From assembly GCA_040904945.1 (NCBI GenBank), contig JBBDSM010000117.1, positions 1 through 64,000 on the forward strand: a stretch of 64,000 nucleotides of DNA, read 5' to 3'. The notes beneath the pieces were generated by a model that was given only the letters and a program-made list of their open reading frames with translations, ran no database searches and had not been told where the DNA came from. Below are positions 33,208 through 42,077 of the stretch, one piece after another. The DNA is from JAWLHJ01 sp040904945 (GTDB taxonomy: Bacteria > Gemmatimonadota > Gemmatimonadetes > Longimicrobiales > Gaopeijiaceae). The first letter of the stretch is position 1. The number at the start of each line of letters is the position of its first letter. Position numbers and translations under genes: made by a program.

Positions 33208-34667
33208 CAGTACGCCCTCGCCCAGACGACCTCGGTGACCGCGTCGCGATCGCCCGATACGCACTTCGTGGGTGCTACGTCCGACCGGAACTCCTCGTCC
33301 GGAAGCACCCGGATGGTCGCCTTCGCCCGCTCCTTCACCTCCTCCTCCACGGCCTCGTCGCCCGACCAGCCGGTGTAGACGAAGCCCGCACCCTGGTCGA
33401 ACGCCTCCACGAGTTCGTCGATGGACGAGACGCCGCGCAGCGAGTTCTCGTCGCGTCGCGCCCGAACGCGGTCCTTCAGCTCGGTCTGGAACGCTTCGAG
33501 AAGCCCCGGGAGTTCGGTGATGGCCTGCTCCTCCGGGATGAACTGCTTGCGCTTTTCGCCTTCGGGGACCAGACGACGCGCGAGCGCGAGCTGGCCCTTC
33601 TCGAGATCCTTCGGTCCGATCTCGATCCGATACGGGACGCCCTTCCGCTCCCACTCGTAGTACTTGGCGCCCGGCGACAGATGGTCACGCGCGTCGACGC
33701 GCACTCGGACTCCGAGATCGGTGAGTCGCTTCCTGACCTCCTCCGCCTTCTCGAGGACCCGTGCGTCGTCGTCCCCACGGAGGATCGTCACGATGACCGC
33801 CTGGACCGGGGCGAGGCGCGGCGGCAGCACGAGCCCGTCGTCGTCCCCGTGCGTCATGACGAGCCCACCGACGAGCCGCGTGGACACGCCCCACGACGTG
33901 TTCCAGGCGTATTCCTCCTGTCCCGCCTCGGACTGGAACTTCAGGTCGAACTGCTTCGCGAAGTTCTGCCCGAGAAAGTGCGAGGTCCCGGCCTGCAGCG
34001 CCTTGTTGTCCTGCATGAGCGCTTCACAGGCGTAGGTGCGCACCGCACCGGCGAACGTCTCGGACGGCGACTTGAGCCCGGTGAGGGGCGGCATCGCAAT
34101 CCAGTCCTCCATGAACGTCCGGTAGACGCCGAGCATGGTGCGGGTCTCCTCCTCGGCCTCCTCGGCGGTCGCGTGCGCCGTGTGTCCCTCCTGCCAGAGG
34201 AACTCGGAGGTGCGCAGGAAGAGGCGCGTCCTGAGCTCCCACCGCATGACGTTCGCCCACTGGTTCATGAGAATGGGGAGGTCGCGGTAGCTCTGCACCC
34301 ACTTCGCGTACATCGAGTAGATGATGGTCTCGGACGTCGGACGGATGGCGTACGGCTCCTCGAGTTCCTTCCCGCCGGCCTGCGTCACGATCGCGAGTTC
34401 CGGCGCGAAGCCGTCGATGTGCTGCTTCTCCTTCTCGATGAAGCTCATCGGGATGAGGAGCGGGAAGTACGCATTCTCGTGCCCGGTGGCCTTGAACATG
34501 TCGTCCAGGGCTCGCTGCATCAGCTCCCAGATGCCGTAGCCCCAGGGCCGGATGACCATGCTCCCGCGCACCGGGGAGTGGTCCGCGAGCTCGGCTCGCT
34601 GAACCAGCTCGTTGTACCAGGCGGAGAAGTCTTCGGAGCGCGGAGTGAGCTTCTTGTCGTCGGTCAT
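33207..34667 (-). CDS. proS: Prolyl-tRNA synthetase, short (eukaryote/archaeal-type)
   Basis: A 486-residue class II synthetase. It lacks the editing insertion of the long bacterial type and instead has a C-terminal domain ending in VWARAY, which marks the eukaryote/archaeal-like form. Signatures include SPVRGSMVIRPWGYGIWE, IRPTSETIIYSMYAKW, LRTRLFLRTSEFLWQEGHTAH and SWGVSTRLVGGLVMTHGDD. Start at ATG 34667 overlaps the stop of the small membrane gene (ATGA). The frame upstream of it is open but non-coding. Confidence 0.95.
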   Translation of the reverse strand: MTDDKKLTPRSEDFSAWYNELVQRAELADHSPVRGSMVIRPWGYGIWELMQRALDDMFKATGHENAYFPLLIPMSFIEKEKQHIDGFAPELAIVTQAGGKELEEPYAIRPTSETIIYSMYAKWVQSYRDLPILMNQWANVMRWELRTRLFLRTSEFLWQEGHTAHATAEEAEEETRTMLGVYRTFMEDWIAMPPLTGLKSPSETFAGAVRTYACEALMQDNKALQAGTSHFLGQNFAKQFDLKFQSEAGQEEYAWNTSWGVSTRLVGGLVMTHGDDDGLVLPPRLAPVQAVIVTILRGDDDARVLEKAEEVRKRLTDLGVRVRVDARDHLSPGAKYYEWERKGVPYRIEIGPKDLEKGQLALARRLVPEGEKRKQFIPEEQAITELPGLLEAFQTELKDRVRARRDENSLRGVSSIDELVEAFDQGAGFVYTGWSGDEAVEEEVKERAKATIRVLPDEEFRSDVAPTKCVSGDRDAVTEVVWARAY

Positions 34668-34972
34668 GATTCGCTTTCGCGTTCTGCACGCAGCTGTTCG
34701 AGGCGTTTGGCGCGCCGGCGTTCGTCGCGGCGCAAGATGGTCATGGCGATGGTTCCGGGGACCACGAAGAGGATCCCGGAGGCCACCAACCACGTAGGTC
34801 GGAAGGCGAAGCCGAGCGGACCCGCCAGGAGGATCGCGATGAGCGCGCCCCCGATCGTCGCGAGGACGCCCGCGCCGAGGAAGATGAACCACTCGAGCAC
34901 ATCCAGACGACGAATCGCCCGGGCGGTCACCTCGCGGGTGAGTCGGGCGGTCTCTTCGTCCGACCGATTCAA
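34664..34972 (-). CDS. Small two-helix membrane protein between hisS and proS
   Basis: A 102-residue protein whose only sensible start is TTG 34972, overlapping the hisS stop (TTGA); its own stop overlaps the proS start (ATGA). The N-terminus is charged (NRSDEETARLTREVTARAIRRLDVLEWF), followed by two hydrophobic helices (FIFLGAGVLATIGGALIAILLAG, LVASGILFVVPGTIAMTIL) and an Arg/Glu-rich cytoplasmic tail (RRDERRRAKRLEQLRAERESE). Similar short membrane genes near synthetase genes have no established role. Coupling to two tRNA synthetases suggests expression with them, nothing more. Confidence 0.65.
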   Translation of the reverse strand: MNRSDEETARLTREVTARAIRRLDVLEWFIFLGAGVLATIGGALIAILLAGPLGFAFRPTWLVASGILFVVPGTIAMTILRRDERRRAKRLEQLRAERESES

Positions 34973-36249
34973 GTGAGATCCGCGAGCGGGATCTCCCGCT
35001 CCGCCCCGTCGCCGAGATTGCGCGCGGTGACCACCCCGCGGGCCAACTCCTCGGGCCCGAGGATCAGCGCCTCGCGGGCGCCCTCCTTCCCCGCGGCCTT
35101 GAGCTGTTTGCCGACACCCTGGCTCCGGAGCGCATACGCCACGCTGTGATTCTTCGCTCGCAGAGCCTGGGCGATTCTGAGCGCCTCGGGGCGCTGCTCG
35201 TCCGTGACCGGAACCACGAAGTAGTCGATGCGGTGGGTCACGTCGGGCACCAACCCCCGATCCTGCAGGAGCTCGCCGAGCACGACGTCCCCCATGCCGA
35301 AGCCGACGGCGGGCAGCGGCTCGCCACCCACCAGCTCCAGCAGCCGATCGTAGCGACCGCCGCCGCAAATGGCGCGTAGCTCACCCTTGCGGTCGAAGAG
35401 CTCGAAGACGATCCCGGTGTAGTACGCGAGCCCTCGGACGATTTTGAGGTCGATCTCGACGTACTCGCCGAGCCCCATGGCCCGGAGGGTCGCGAGATAC
35501 GAAGACAGCCGCTCGACGTGCGGGCCAGCATCGTCCCGCGAGCCAAAGCGGGTTTCGATGGCCTCGATCCCGAAGTCCAGCGTGTCGAGGAGCTCCCGCG
35601 CGGAGGCGCCGGACATGCCGACCTCGGCGGTGAGCCGCTCCAGAGTCCGATCACCCGGCTCGCGCTCGACCTTGTCTACGACAGCGAACGCCGCCGGCAG
35701 GGCCTTCTCTTCCACGCCGAGCGCGTCGAGAATCGCCGTCAACAGGCGCCGGTCGGACACCCGTGCGTAGAAGTCCTCATGACCGAGCCCGAGATCCCGC
35801 AACCCGTCGATGCCGACCGCCAGCACTTCCGCGTCGGCGGCCACACTCTCCTCACCGACGATGTCCACGTTCCACTGGAAGTGCTCCCGCAGGCGCCCGC
35901 GCTGCTGGCGCTCGTAGCGGAACAGCTGAGGCACGGAGAACCACCGAATGGGCTTGCTCATACCGCGGCTCCGCGCGCCCAGGATCCGGGCGAGCGACGG
36001 CGTCATCTCGGGCCGTAGCGCGACCTCCCGGCCGCCCTTGTCGGTGAAGTTGTAGAGCTGGCCGACGATCTCGTCCCCGCTCTTCTCCACGTAGAGTTCC
36101 AGCGCCTCGAGGGGCGGCCCGTCGTACTCGGCGAATCCGTAGCGCACGGCCACGCGACGCCACGACTCGAAGATCCGGTTGCGGATCGCGAGCTCTTCGG
36201 GCGGGAAGTCCCGGAAGCCGGGCAGTCTCTTGAAGTCGGGAGCGGACAT
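34969..36249 (-). CDS. hisS: Histidyl-tRNA synthetase
   Basis: A 426-residue class II synthetase. Motif 2 region: LRPEMTPSLARI and RWFSVPQLFRYERQQRGRLREHFQWNVDIVG. The histidine-binding sequence RGLAYYTGIVFE and motif 3 GGGRYDRLLELVGG with VGFGMGDVVL are intact, followed by the anticodon-binding domain ending at EREIPLADL. A 56-base gap separates it from folC upstream. Its TGA overlaps the TTG start of the small membrane protein. Confidence 0.96.
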   Translation of the reverse strand: MSAPDFKRLPGFRDFPPEELAIRNRIFESWRRVAVRYGFAEYDGPPLEALELYVEKSGDEIVGQLYNFTDKGGREVALRPEMTPSLARILGARSRGMSKPIRWFSVPQLFRYERQQRGRLREHFQWNVDIVGEESVAADAEVLAVGIDGLRDLGLGHEDFYARVSDRRLLTAILDALGVEEKALPAAFAVVDKVEREPGDRTLERLTAEVGMSGASARELLDTLDFGIEAIETRFGSRDDAGPHVERLSSYLATLRAMGLGEYVEIDLKIVRGLAYYTGIVFELFDRKGELRAICGGGRYDRLLELVGGEPLPAVGFGMGDVVLGELLQDRGLVPDVTHRIDYFVVPVTDEQRPEALRIAQALRAKNHSVAYALRSQGVGKQLKAAGKEGAREALILGPEELARGVVTARNLGDGAEREIPLADLT

Positions 36250-36305
36250 AGACGGGCAATCTAGGGAACCCCCGCGCTAGTCCAAAGGGGACGGCCCTGG
36301 CAGTC

Positions 36306-37652
36306 CTACTCGTCGAAGCGCCGGAGTGGCTGCCGCCCGAGGAGTCTCATGACGCCACCCACGGTGTGGACCGATCCGGTGACGACCACCGTGCCTCCCT
36401 GCGCCGCGGCCTTCGCGCGCTCGAAGGCGCGCACGAAGTCCTCCTCGACCTCCACCCGGTTCGACCCGCCGGCACGGGCGGCCGCGGCCGCGGGATCCCA
36501 ACGCCGCTCGGGCGGCGCGGTCGGCGGCTGCGTGAGGACCGCAACATCGACGCGCTCGAACAGAGGCGGGAGCATGGCGGCCCAGTCCTTGTCACCCAGC
36601 ACCCCGACCAGCGCCGCGTGGGGGCGAGGCAGTCGGAGGGTGTCGATGGTGTCGACCAGGGAGCGGACCCCGGCCGTGTTGTGGGCCACATCGAGCAGCC
36701 ACGTCACTCCGTCGATGCGCTCGAGCTCGTCGCGCCCGTGGTACTCGACCTCCGCGATGCCCCGGAGCAGCGCGTCCTTCGCGGGACGCCGGCCGGCCGG
36801 CAGGTGGTCGAGCACCGATACGGCCAGGGCCGCGTTGGTGGCCTGGTGGCGCCCCACCAGCGGCGTGTGGACTTCGATCGTGCCCCAGGTTCCGGTCTCC
36901 ATGAGGAACGACGTGCCGTCCGCGCCGACGACGACGTCACGAACGGCGTCCAACTCGACGTACGACAGGGGTGCGCCCACCTCGCGGGCTACCTCTTCGA
37001 ACACCGCCCGGGTCCCCGGAGCCTGCTCCGCGGTCACGAACGGGACGTCCCGCTTCATGATCCCGGCCTTCTCCCGAGCGATCTCCTCGATAGTGTCTCC
37101 GAGGAAGTCGGAATGATCCATGGCGATGTTCGTCACCGCCGCGACCTCGGGGACGATCACGTTCGTCGAGTCGAGACGTCCTCCGAGCCCGACCTCCATC
37201 ACCGCGAAGTCGACCTGCTCGCGCGCGAACACATGGAACGCGAGCACCGTGACGGCCTCGAAGAAGGTGAGCCCGCATCCGATGACCACGTCGTGGATCT
37301 CACGGGCCCGGTCCACCAGCGCGTCCTCGGTGAGCGGCCGCCCGTCGATGAGGATCCGCTCCCTGAACGAGCAGAGGTGGGGCGACGTGTAGCATCCGGT
37401 GCGGCGGCCGTCGTGGCGCAGCACCGAGGCCAGCGTCGTCGTCACCGAGCCCTTGCCGTTCGTTCCACCCACGTGGAGCGTGGGATACGCCCGGTGCGGA
37501 TTCCCGAGCGCGGCAAGCGCCTGCTCGGTTCTCTCGAGACCCCAATGCACCCCGGTGGCGAGCGGCGGAAAGAGCCGCCGCACCAGCGGATCCTGGAACG
37601 GCCGGTCGAGGCGTTCCGGGGCGACCGGGGCGCTCCCGACTAGGAGTCCCAA
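36306..37652 (-). CDS. folC: Folylpolyglutamate synthase / dihydrofolate synthase
   Basis: A 448-residue Mur-ligase-like enzyme that adds glutamate to dihydropteroate and folates. The P-loop is HVGGTNGKGSVTTTLASVL; the Mg-binding and ATPase residues occur in MEVGLGGRLDSTNV and NIAMDHSDFLGDTIEEIAREKAGI, and VGRHQATNAALAV and LLDVAHNTAGV mark the central and C-terminal domains. ATG 37652 overlaps the accD 3' end by 13 bases. It follows accD as in many bacteria (accD-folC). Confidence 0.95.
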   Translation of the reverse strand: MGLLVGSAPVAPERLDRPFQDPLVRRLFPPLATGVHWGLERTEQALAALGNPHRAYPTLHVGGTNGKGSVTTTLASVLRHDGRRTGCYTSPHLCSFRERILIDGRPLTEDALVDRAREIHDVVIGCGLTFFEAVTVLAFHVFAREQVDFAVMEVGLGGRLDSTNVIVPEVAAVTNIAMDHSDFLGDTIEEIAREKAGIMKRDVPFVTAEQAPGTRAVFEEVAREVGAPLSYVELDAVRDVVVGADGTSFLMETGTWGTIEVHTPLVGRHQATNAALAVSVLDHLPAGRRPAKDALLRGIAEVEYHGRDELERIDGVTWLLDVAHNTAGVRSLVDTIDTLRLPRPHAALVGVLGDKDWAAMLPPLFERVDVAVLTQPPTAPPERRWDPAAAAARAGGSNRVEVEEDFVRAFERAKAAAQGGTVVVTGSVHTVGGVMRLLGRQPLRRFDE

Positions 37653-38488
37653 CCGACGTACAGGTGACGGAGGAGCGTGGCGATCTCGGCCTTGAGCTCA
37701 CGTCGGTCAACGACGCGGTCGACCATCCCGTGCTCCTTGAGGAACTCGGCGCGCTGGAAGCCCGCGGGGAGCTCCTGCCGGATGGTCTCCTCGATCACGC
37801 GAGGGCCGGCGAAGCCGATGAGCGCTCCGGGCTCGGCAAGGTTCACGTCGCCGAGCATGGAGAAGGACGCCGTCACGCCTCCGGTGGTCGGGTGCGTGAG
37901 CACCGAGATGAACGGAAGGCCGGCCTCGTGCAGGCGCCCCAACACCGCGGACGTCTTGGCCATCTGCATGAGCGAGAAGATCCCCTCCTGCATCCGTGCC
38001 CCACCCGACGCGCTCACGATGATCAGCGGAAGCTCGCGCTCCAGCGCGATCCGGCCGACCCGAGCGATCTTCTCGCCCACGACCGATCCCATGGAGCCGC
38101 CGATGAACGAGAAGTCCATCACCGCTAGGCCGGTCTCGATGCCGTCGAGGCGGCCGGTTCCTGTGACCACGGCCTCCTGCTTTCCCTTGGCTTCGGCCGC
38201 CCGAATGCGGTCCGCGTAGGGCTTGAGGTCGGTGAACTCGAGAGGATCGGCCGCCCGCAGCCCCGCATCGAGCTCCTCGAACGTGGCGCTGTCGAGAAGG
38301 ACGCTGACGTACGCGTCCGCGGAGATCCTCAGATGGTGTCCGCACGTGGGACAGACGTTGAGGTTCTGCGCGAGCCGCTCACGATAGAGGATCTCGCCGC
38401 AACCCGGACACTTGTCGAAGACGTCCGACGGGAGGTCGCGTCGGTCCTGCGCGTTGAGGGGCTTCTTGTCCTTACGGAACCAAGCCAT
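37640..38488 (-). CDS. accD: Acetyl-CoA carboxylase carboxyltransferase subunit beta
   Basis: A 282-residue AccD, which with AccA transfers the carboxyl from biotin to acetyl-CoA in fatty-acid synthesis. The N-terminal zinc ribbon is CPGC...CPTC (about residues 27-52); crotonase-fold motifs include IIVSASGGARMQEG, HPTTGGVTASF and GFAGPRVIEETI. Start at ATG 38488 (MAWFRKDKKP) is the canonical position. It sits 14 bases after rodA, tying lipid synthesis to the cell-wall elongation cluster. Confidence 0.96.
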   Translation of the reverse strand: MAWFRKDKKPLNAQDRRDLPSDVFDKCPGCGEILYRERLAQNLNVCPTCGHHLRISADAYVSVLLDSATFEELDAGLRAADPLEFTDLKPYADRIRAAEAKGKQEAVVTGTGRLDGIETGLAVMDFSFIGGSMGSVVGEKIARVGRIALERELPLIIVSASGGARMQEGIFSLMQMAKTSAVLGRLHEAGLPFISVLTHPTTGGVTASFSMLGDVNLAEPGALIGFAGPRVIEETIRQELPAGFQRAEFLKEHGMVDRVVDRRELKAEIATLLRHLYVGWDS

Positions 38489-38502
38489 AGCGCTTCCGGA
38501 GC

Positions 38503-39738
38503 TTATCTCTCGTGGGCCACGCGCACCGCGATCGCCACCGCGACCCACGACATGAAGAGGAACGTCCCGCCGTAGCTGACGAAGGGTAGCGGGATGCCGG
38601 TAATCGGCACGAGGCCGATGGTCATGCCGATGTTCACGAAGACATGGACCAGCCAGGCGCCGAAGATACCCAGAAGCACGAGGCCAGCAAAGGGATCGGA
38701 CGCGTCGTCGGCCATCTTCACGAGCCGGCTGAGCACGTACGCGAACGCCGCGATGGCCAGGACCGTGCCCCGGAAGCCGAGCTCCTCCCCGACCACGCTG
38801 AAGATGAAGTCGGTGTGCTGCTCCGGCAGGAAGTCGAAGCGCTTCTGGGGTCCCATGGTGAAGCCCTGACCCGTGAGCCCGCCGCTGCCGACCGCCACCA
38901 TCGACTGGATGAGCTGATATCCGGCGCCCCTCGGGTCGGTCTCGGGATCCAGGAAGACCAGGATCCGGCTCCGCTGATACTCCGCGAGGGAGCTCCAGAG
39001 CGGACGCGCGATGGTCCCGGCGGCGAAGTTCGCCAGCACTACCGCCACCGACTCGGCCAGAAAGAGGCGGTACCGGTAGAGATAGAGGAAGCCGATGAGC
39101 CCCACGATGTACCAAGACCAGATCGTGATGTCGAAGGCCAGCACCAGCGCCACCACAGGGCTCAACACCAGCAAGAGCAACGCGATCGGCGCCCCCGCCC
39201 AGAAGAGCATGGCGAACAGGATCCCGCCGAACGCCATGGCCGTGCCGAGGTCAGGCTGAAGGAGCACGAGCACGACCGGAAGGCCGACCAGCGCGGCGGG
39301 AGGCAGGAAGTCCCGGAGGGACGAAAGAGGGCGCTCGCGCTGCGCGAGGTAGCGGGCCAGCGCCAGGATCGTGGCCAGCTTGGCGATCTCCGCCGGCTGG
39401 AAGCGGATGAAGCCCAGGTCGATCCAGCTCCTGACCCCCGCCGCCGTACCTGCTCCGGTGCCCACGACGAGCGTGGCCGCCAGGAGGATCACGCTGACCA
39501 CGTAGGACGGCGCCGCCACCCATTCGAGCCACCGGGCCGGCACGCGCGACAGCAGTGTGAAGGCCAGGAGTGCGAGCGTGAACCACACCGTCTGGCGCAC
39601 CCACGCGCTGTCCGTGACCGGATTCGGGACGTGGACTTCGCCCGCCGAATAGATCATGGCGATGCCGAAGAGCGTCAGCAGCACAACGCCCGGAACGAAC
39701 CAGGGATCGACCGACCAGACCCTCAGGAGGCGCCTCAC
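38503..39738 (-). CDS. rodA: Rod-shape SEDS peptidoglycan glycosyltransferase RodA
   Basis: A 411-residue polytopic membrane protein (about ten helices) of the FtsW/RodA/SpoVE family, which polymerises lipid II during lateral wall growth together with PBP2. Signatures: FQPAEIAKLATI, LLQPDLGTAMAF, AVGSGGLTGQGF and FLPEQHTDFIFSVVGEELGF, and the C-terminal GIPLPFVSYGGTFL. GTG start at 39738 overlaps the mrdA stop (GTGA); the longer open frame upstream lies within mrdA. Order mreBCD-mrdA-rodA is the classical elongasome set. Confidence 0.95.
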   Translation of the reverse strand: MRRLLRVWSVDPWFVPGVVLLTLFGIAMIYSAGEVHVPNPVTDSAWVRQTVWFTLALLAFTLLSRVPARWLEWVAAPSYVVSVILLAATLVVGTGAGTAAGVRSWIDLGFIRFQPAEIAKLATILALARYLAQRERPLSSLRDFLPPAALVGLPVVLVLLQPDLGTAMAFGGILFAMLFWAGAPIALLLLVLSPVVALVLAFDITIWSWYIVGLIGFLYLYRYRLFLAESVAVVLANFAAGTIARPLWSSLAEYQRSRILVFLDPETDPRGAGYQLIQSMVAVGSGGLTGQGFTMGPQKRFDFLPEQHTDFIFSVVGEELGFRGTVLAIAAFAYVLSRLVKMADDASDPFAGLVLLGIFGAWLVHVFVNIGMTIGLVPITGIPLPFVSYGGTFLFMSWVAVAIAVRVAHER

Positions 39739-41609
39739 TGGCGTGTCGCGGTCGGGAAGCGCTCCCGGTACCAGGGTGCCGGCACGCCGGCCAACAGGTG
39801 CTCGAGATACGTCTGGATGGTGTCCGTCGCGATCCCGTGCTTCCGTCGCAGATAGAAGTCGGCGGTCTTGGCCATGATCGGGGCGGCCATCGCCGAGCCG
39901 CTGGCCCCGAACTCGACCAGCACCGCGATGACGATCTCGGGCGCGCCGCCGGGCAGGCCCGCCATCCCCGTGAACCAAGCGTGGTCCTCCGCCAGGCCCT
40001 GCACGCTGAGGGAGTTCTGCCCCGTCCCGGTCTTGCCCAGCACCTCCCAGTGCTCGAGCGCCGTGCCGAAGTGCGCCGTGCCGCCCGGCGCGGTCACGTG
40101 GCGCAGGCCGTCCCGGAGTGCTTCGAGGTGCTCCGGGGTGAGGTTGAGCTCCCACCCCTCCTCGAGCTCGATCTCCTTGGCGATGCGGGGCGCCGGCGCG
40201 GAGCCGTCCCGGGCCAGAGCGACGTAGAACTGGGCCATTTTCAGGGGGGTCTGCGAGTTCGGACCCTGCCCGATGGAGAGGGAAAGCGTCTCGCCCTCGG
40301 TCGGGGAATATCCGAACGTACGGCGCCAGAAGTCACGGCTCTCCGGGAAGACGCCACGGCTCTCCTGGGGAAGGTCGATCCCGCAGCGCTGGCTGAAGCC
40401 GATATCGGTGGAGCGGTCGAGGAGTCGGTCGAGCCCGATCCGGACGCCGAGCTGATAGAAGTAGACGTCACAGGAGTTGCCGATGGCTTCCGAAAGATTG
40501 TTGAAGCCGTGACCCTGGCGGTCCCAGCACCGGAAGTATCGGTTCCCGAACTGCCAGCCCCCCGTACATGGGTCGGGCATGTACTCGTCCGGCGTGATGA
40601 CTCCGAGGTCGAGCCCGATGCCCGCCGTGGCCAGCTTCCAGGTGGAGGCAGGCGGGTAGAGACCCATGACCGGGCGGTTGAACATCGGCCGCCCTTCGTT
40701 CAGGGTGAGACCCCGCCAGATGTCGTCGTCGATCCCGCCCACGAAGTCGTTCGGGTCGTAGGTGGGGGCCGAGTACATGGCGAGCACGGCGCCGTCCGCC
40801 GGGTCGAGCGCGACGACCGCTCCCGACAGCGTATCGGGAAAGATGGAGTGGATGTACTCCTGGAGCTCGTAGTCGAGGTAGAGATGGAGGTCCTCGCCGG
40901 GCTCACCCGGATCGGTGCGGACGCCGCTGAAATCGCCCACGATGCGGCCGCGCGCGTCGAACTCCACGTATTTCCACCCCTGTCTTCCCTGCAGGCGGCT
41001 TTCGTACTGCCGCTCGACGCCCAGCTTTCCCACCGTCATGCCGCTGTCGTACCGGTCGGACAGGTACTCCGGCGACGCCAGCTCCTCGGCGGTGATCTCC
41101 CCCACGTAGCCGAGGACGTGTGCCGCCGCGTTGTCGAGGACGTAACGTCGTCGAGGTCGCATCTCCACGAAGATGCCCGGGAAAAGTCCCCGCCGCTCCT
41201 CGATGACCGACACCGACTCGAAGTCGGCGTCCGGATCGACCACGACCTCGCGCCCGAATCGACCGAGCGTGGTCAGGACGCGCTCGATGCGCTCCTCGGG
41301 AAGCTCCACGTGATCGGCGAGCCGGTCGAGCACCGCACGGGCCGAGTCCCGGGGCATGGGCAGGAGGGTGACCGCATATCCCGGAACGTTGTCCGCGAGA
41401 ATCCGACCGTCCCTGTCGTAGATCGTCCCTCTCGGGGCGGGCACCGGGAGCCTCCGAATCCGGTTCGACTCGGCTCTGAGCTCCCAGCTGTTCGAGCGGA
41501 GGACCTGGACCCGGAAGAATCCCGCGACGAGGACGCCCATGACCACGGCGAGCATCGCGTACGCGACGTTGGCACGGACGCGCTTCCTGTGCGGGTGGTA
41601 GACGTTCAT
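39735..41609 (-). CDS. mrdA: Penicillin-binding protein 2 (elongasome transpeptidase)
   Basis: A 624-residue class B PBP with an N-terminal anchor (AYAMLAVVMGVLVAGFFRVQV), a dimerisation domain (about 60-240) and a transpeptidase domain. Catalytic motifs are S-x-x-K in YPPASTWKLA, S-x-N in GNSCDVYFYQLG and K-T-G in VLGKTGTGQNS. It cross-links wall strands made by RodA. ATG 41609 overlaps the mreD stop (ATGA) and its TGA overlaps rodA. Length and order fit the family. Confidence 0.95.
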   Translation of the reverse strand: MNVYHPHRKRVRANVAYAMLAVVMGVLVAGFFRVQVLRSNSWELRAESNRIRRLPVPAPRGTIYDRDGRILADNVPGYAVTLLPMPRDSARAVLDRLADHVELPEERIERVLTTLGRFGREVVVDPDADFESVSVIEERRGLFPGIFVEMRPRRRYVLDNAAAHVLGYVGEITAEELASPEYLSDRYDSGMTVGKLGVERQYESRLQGRQGWKYVEFDARGRIVGDFSGVRTDPGEPGEDLHLYLDYELQEYIHSIFPDTLSGAVVALDPADGAVLAMYSAPTYDPNDFVGGIDDDIWRGLTLNEGRPMFNRPVMGLYPPASTWKLATAGIGLDLGVITPDEYMPDPCTGGWQFGNRYFRCWDRQGHGFNNLSEAIGNSCDVYFYQLGVRIGLDRLLDRSTDIGFSQRCGIDLPQESRGVFPESRDFWRRTFGYSPTEGETLSLSIGQGPNSQTPLKMAQFYVALARDGSAPAPRIAKEIELEEGWELNLTPEHLEALRDGLRHVTAPGGTAHFGTALEHWEVLGKTGTGQNSLSVQGLAEDHAWFTGMAGLPGGAPEIVIAVLVEFGASGSAMAAPIMAKTADFYLRRKHGIATDTIQTYLEHLLAGVPAPWYRERFPTATRQ

Positions 41610-42076
41610 CGCTCGGTGGACAACCCCGTGACGCCCAAGACGACGAGCCCGACCAAAGCGGCGTATGCCGCTCCCGTGAACCCCTGGAGCAACGCCTGCT
41701 CCACGAAGGGCCTCCGAAGCTCCTCACCCACGAGAATCCAGTGCACGATGTCGCGTAACCACTTACCGATGAAGAAATAGGAGACCACGAAGAGGAGCGA
41801 GTCCCCGACGAACAGCTCCCGTGTCCTCGCGCCCGCGATCCCCACGACGGTCATCGTCAGGGCGTTCGCGCCGAAGGCGAGCACGCTCAAGGCGTCCTCG
41901 AGGAGCCCGAACACGAAGCCGAGCCCCGCCGCCCAGCCCGTCCGCAGCTCCCGGGCCGCGATCAGGAGCCCGACGGTCAGCAGGTCGGGCGCTGCCAGTC
42001 CGGCCCCGAATCCAACATGCAGGAGGAAGTGGAGGCAGGCGAGCCCTCCAACGACGAGCGCCATGGAGATTCGCAC
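41606..42076 (-). CDS. mreD: Rod-shape-determining membrane protein MreD
   Basis: A protein of about 156 residues with five to six hydrophobic helices (LLTVGLLIAAREL, AAGLGFVFGLLEDAL, LTMTVVGIAGAR, LLFVVSYFFIGKW, AALVGLVVLGVTG); the GFVFGLLEDAL segment is the MreD hallmark. Start is either GTG 42076, one base after the mreC stop, or ATG 42064; neither has a clear ribosome-binding site, and GTG is chosen because junctions this close are the rule here. Partner of MreB, MreC, PBP2 and RodA. Confidence 0.85.
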   Translation of the reverse strand: MRISMALVVGGLACLHFLLHVGFGAGLAAPDLLTVGLLIAARELRTGWAAGLGFVFGLLEDALSVLAFGANALTMTVVGIAGARTRELFVGDSLLFVVSYFFIGKWLRDIVHWILVGEELRRPFVEQALLQGFTGAAYAALVGLVVLGVTGLSTER

Positions 42077-42077
42077 G

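Noticed and set aside
34973..35368. Longer version of the hisS-proS spacer protein starting within hisS
   Set aside because: The extra residues are Arg/Ala/Gly-rich shadow translation of hisS; the TTG at the hisS stop gives a normal membrane protein.
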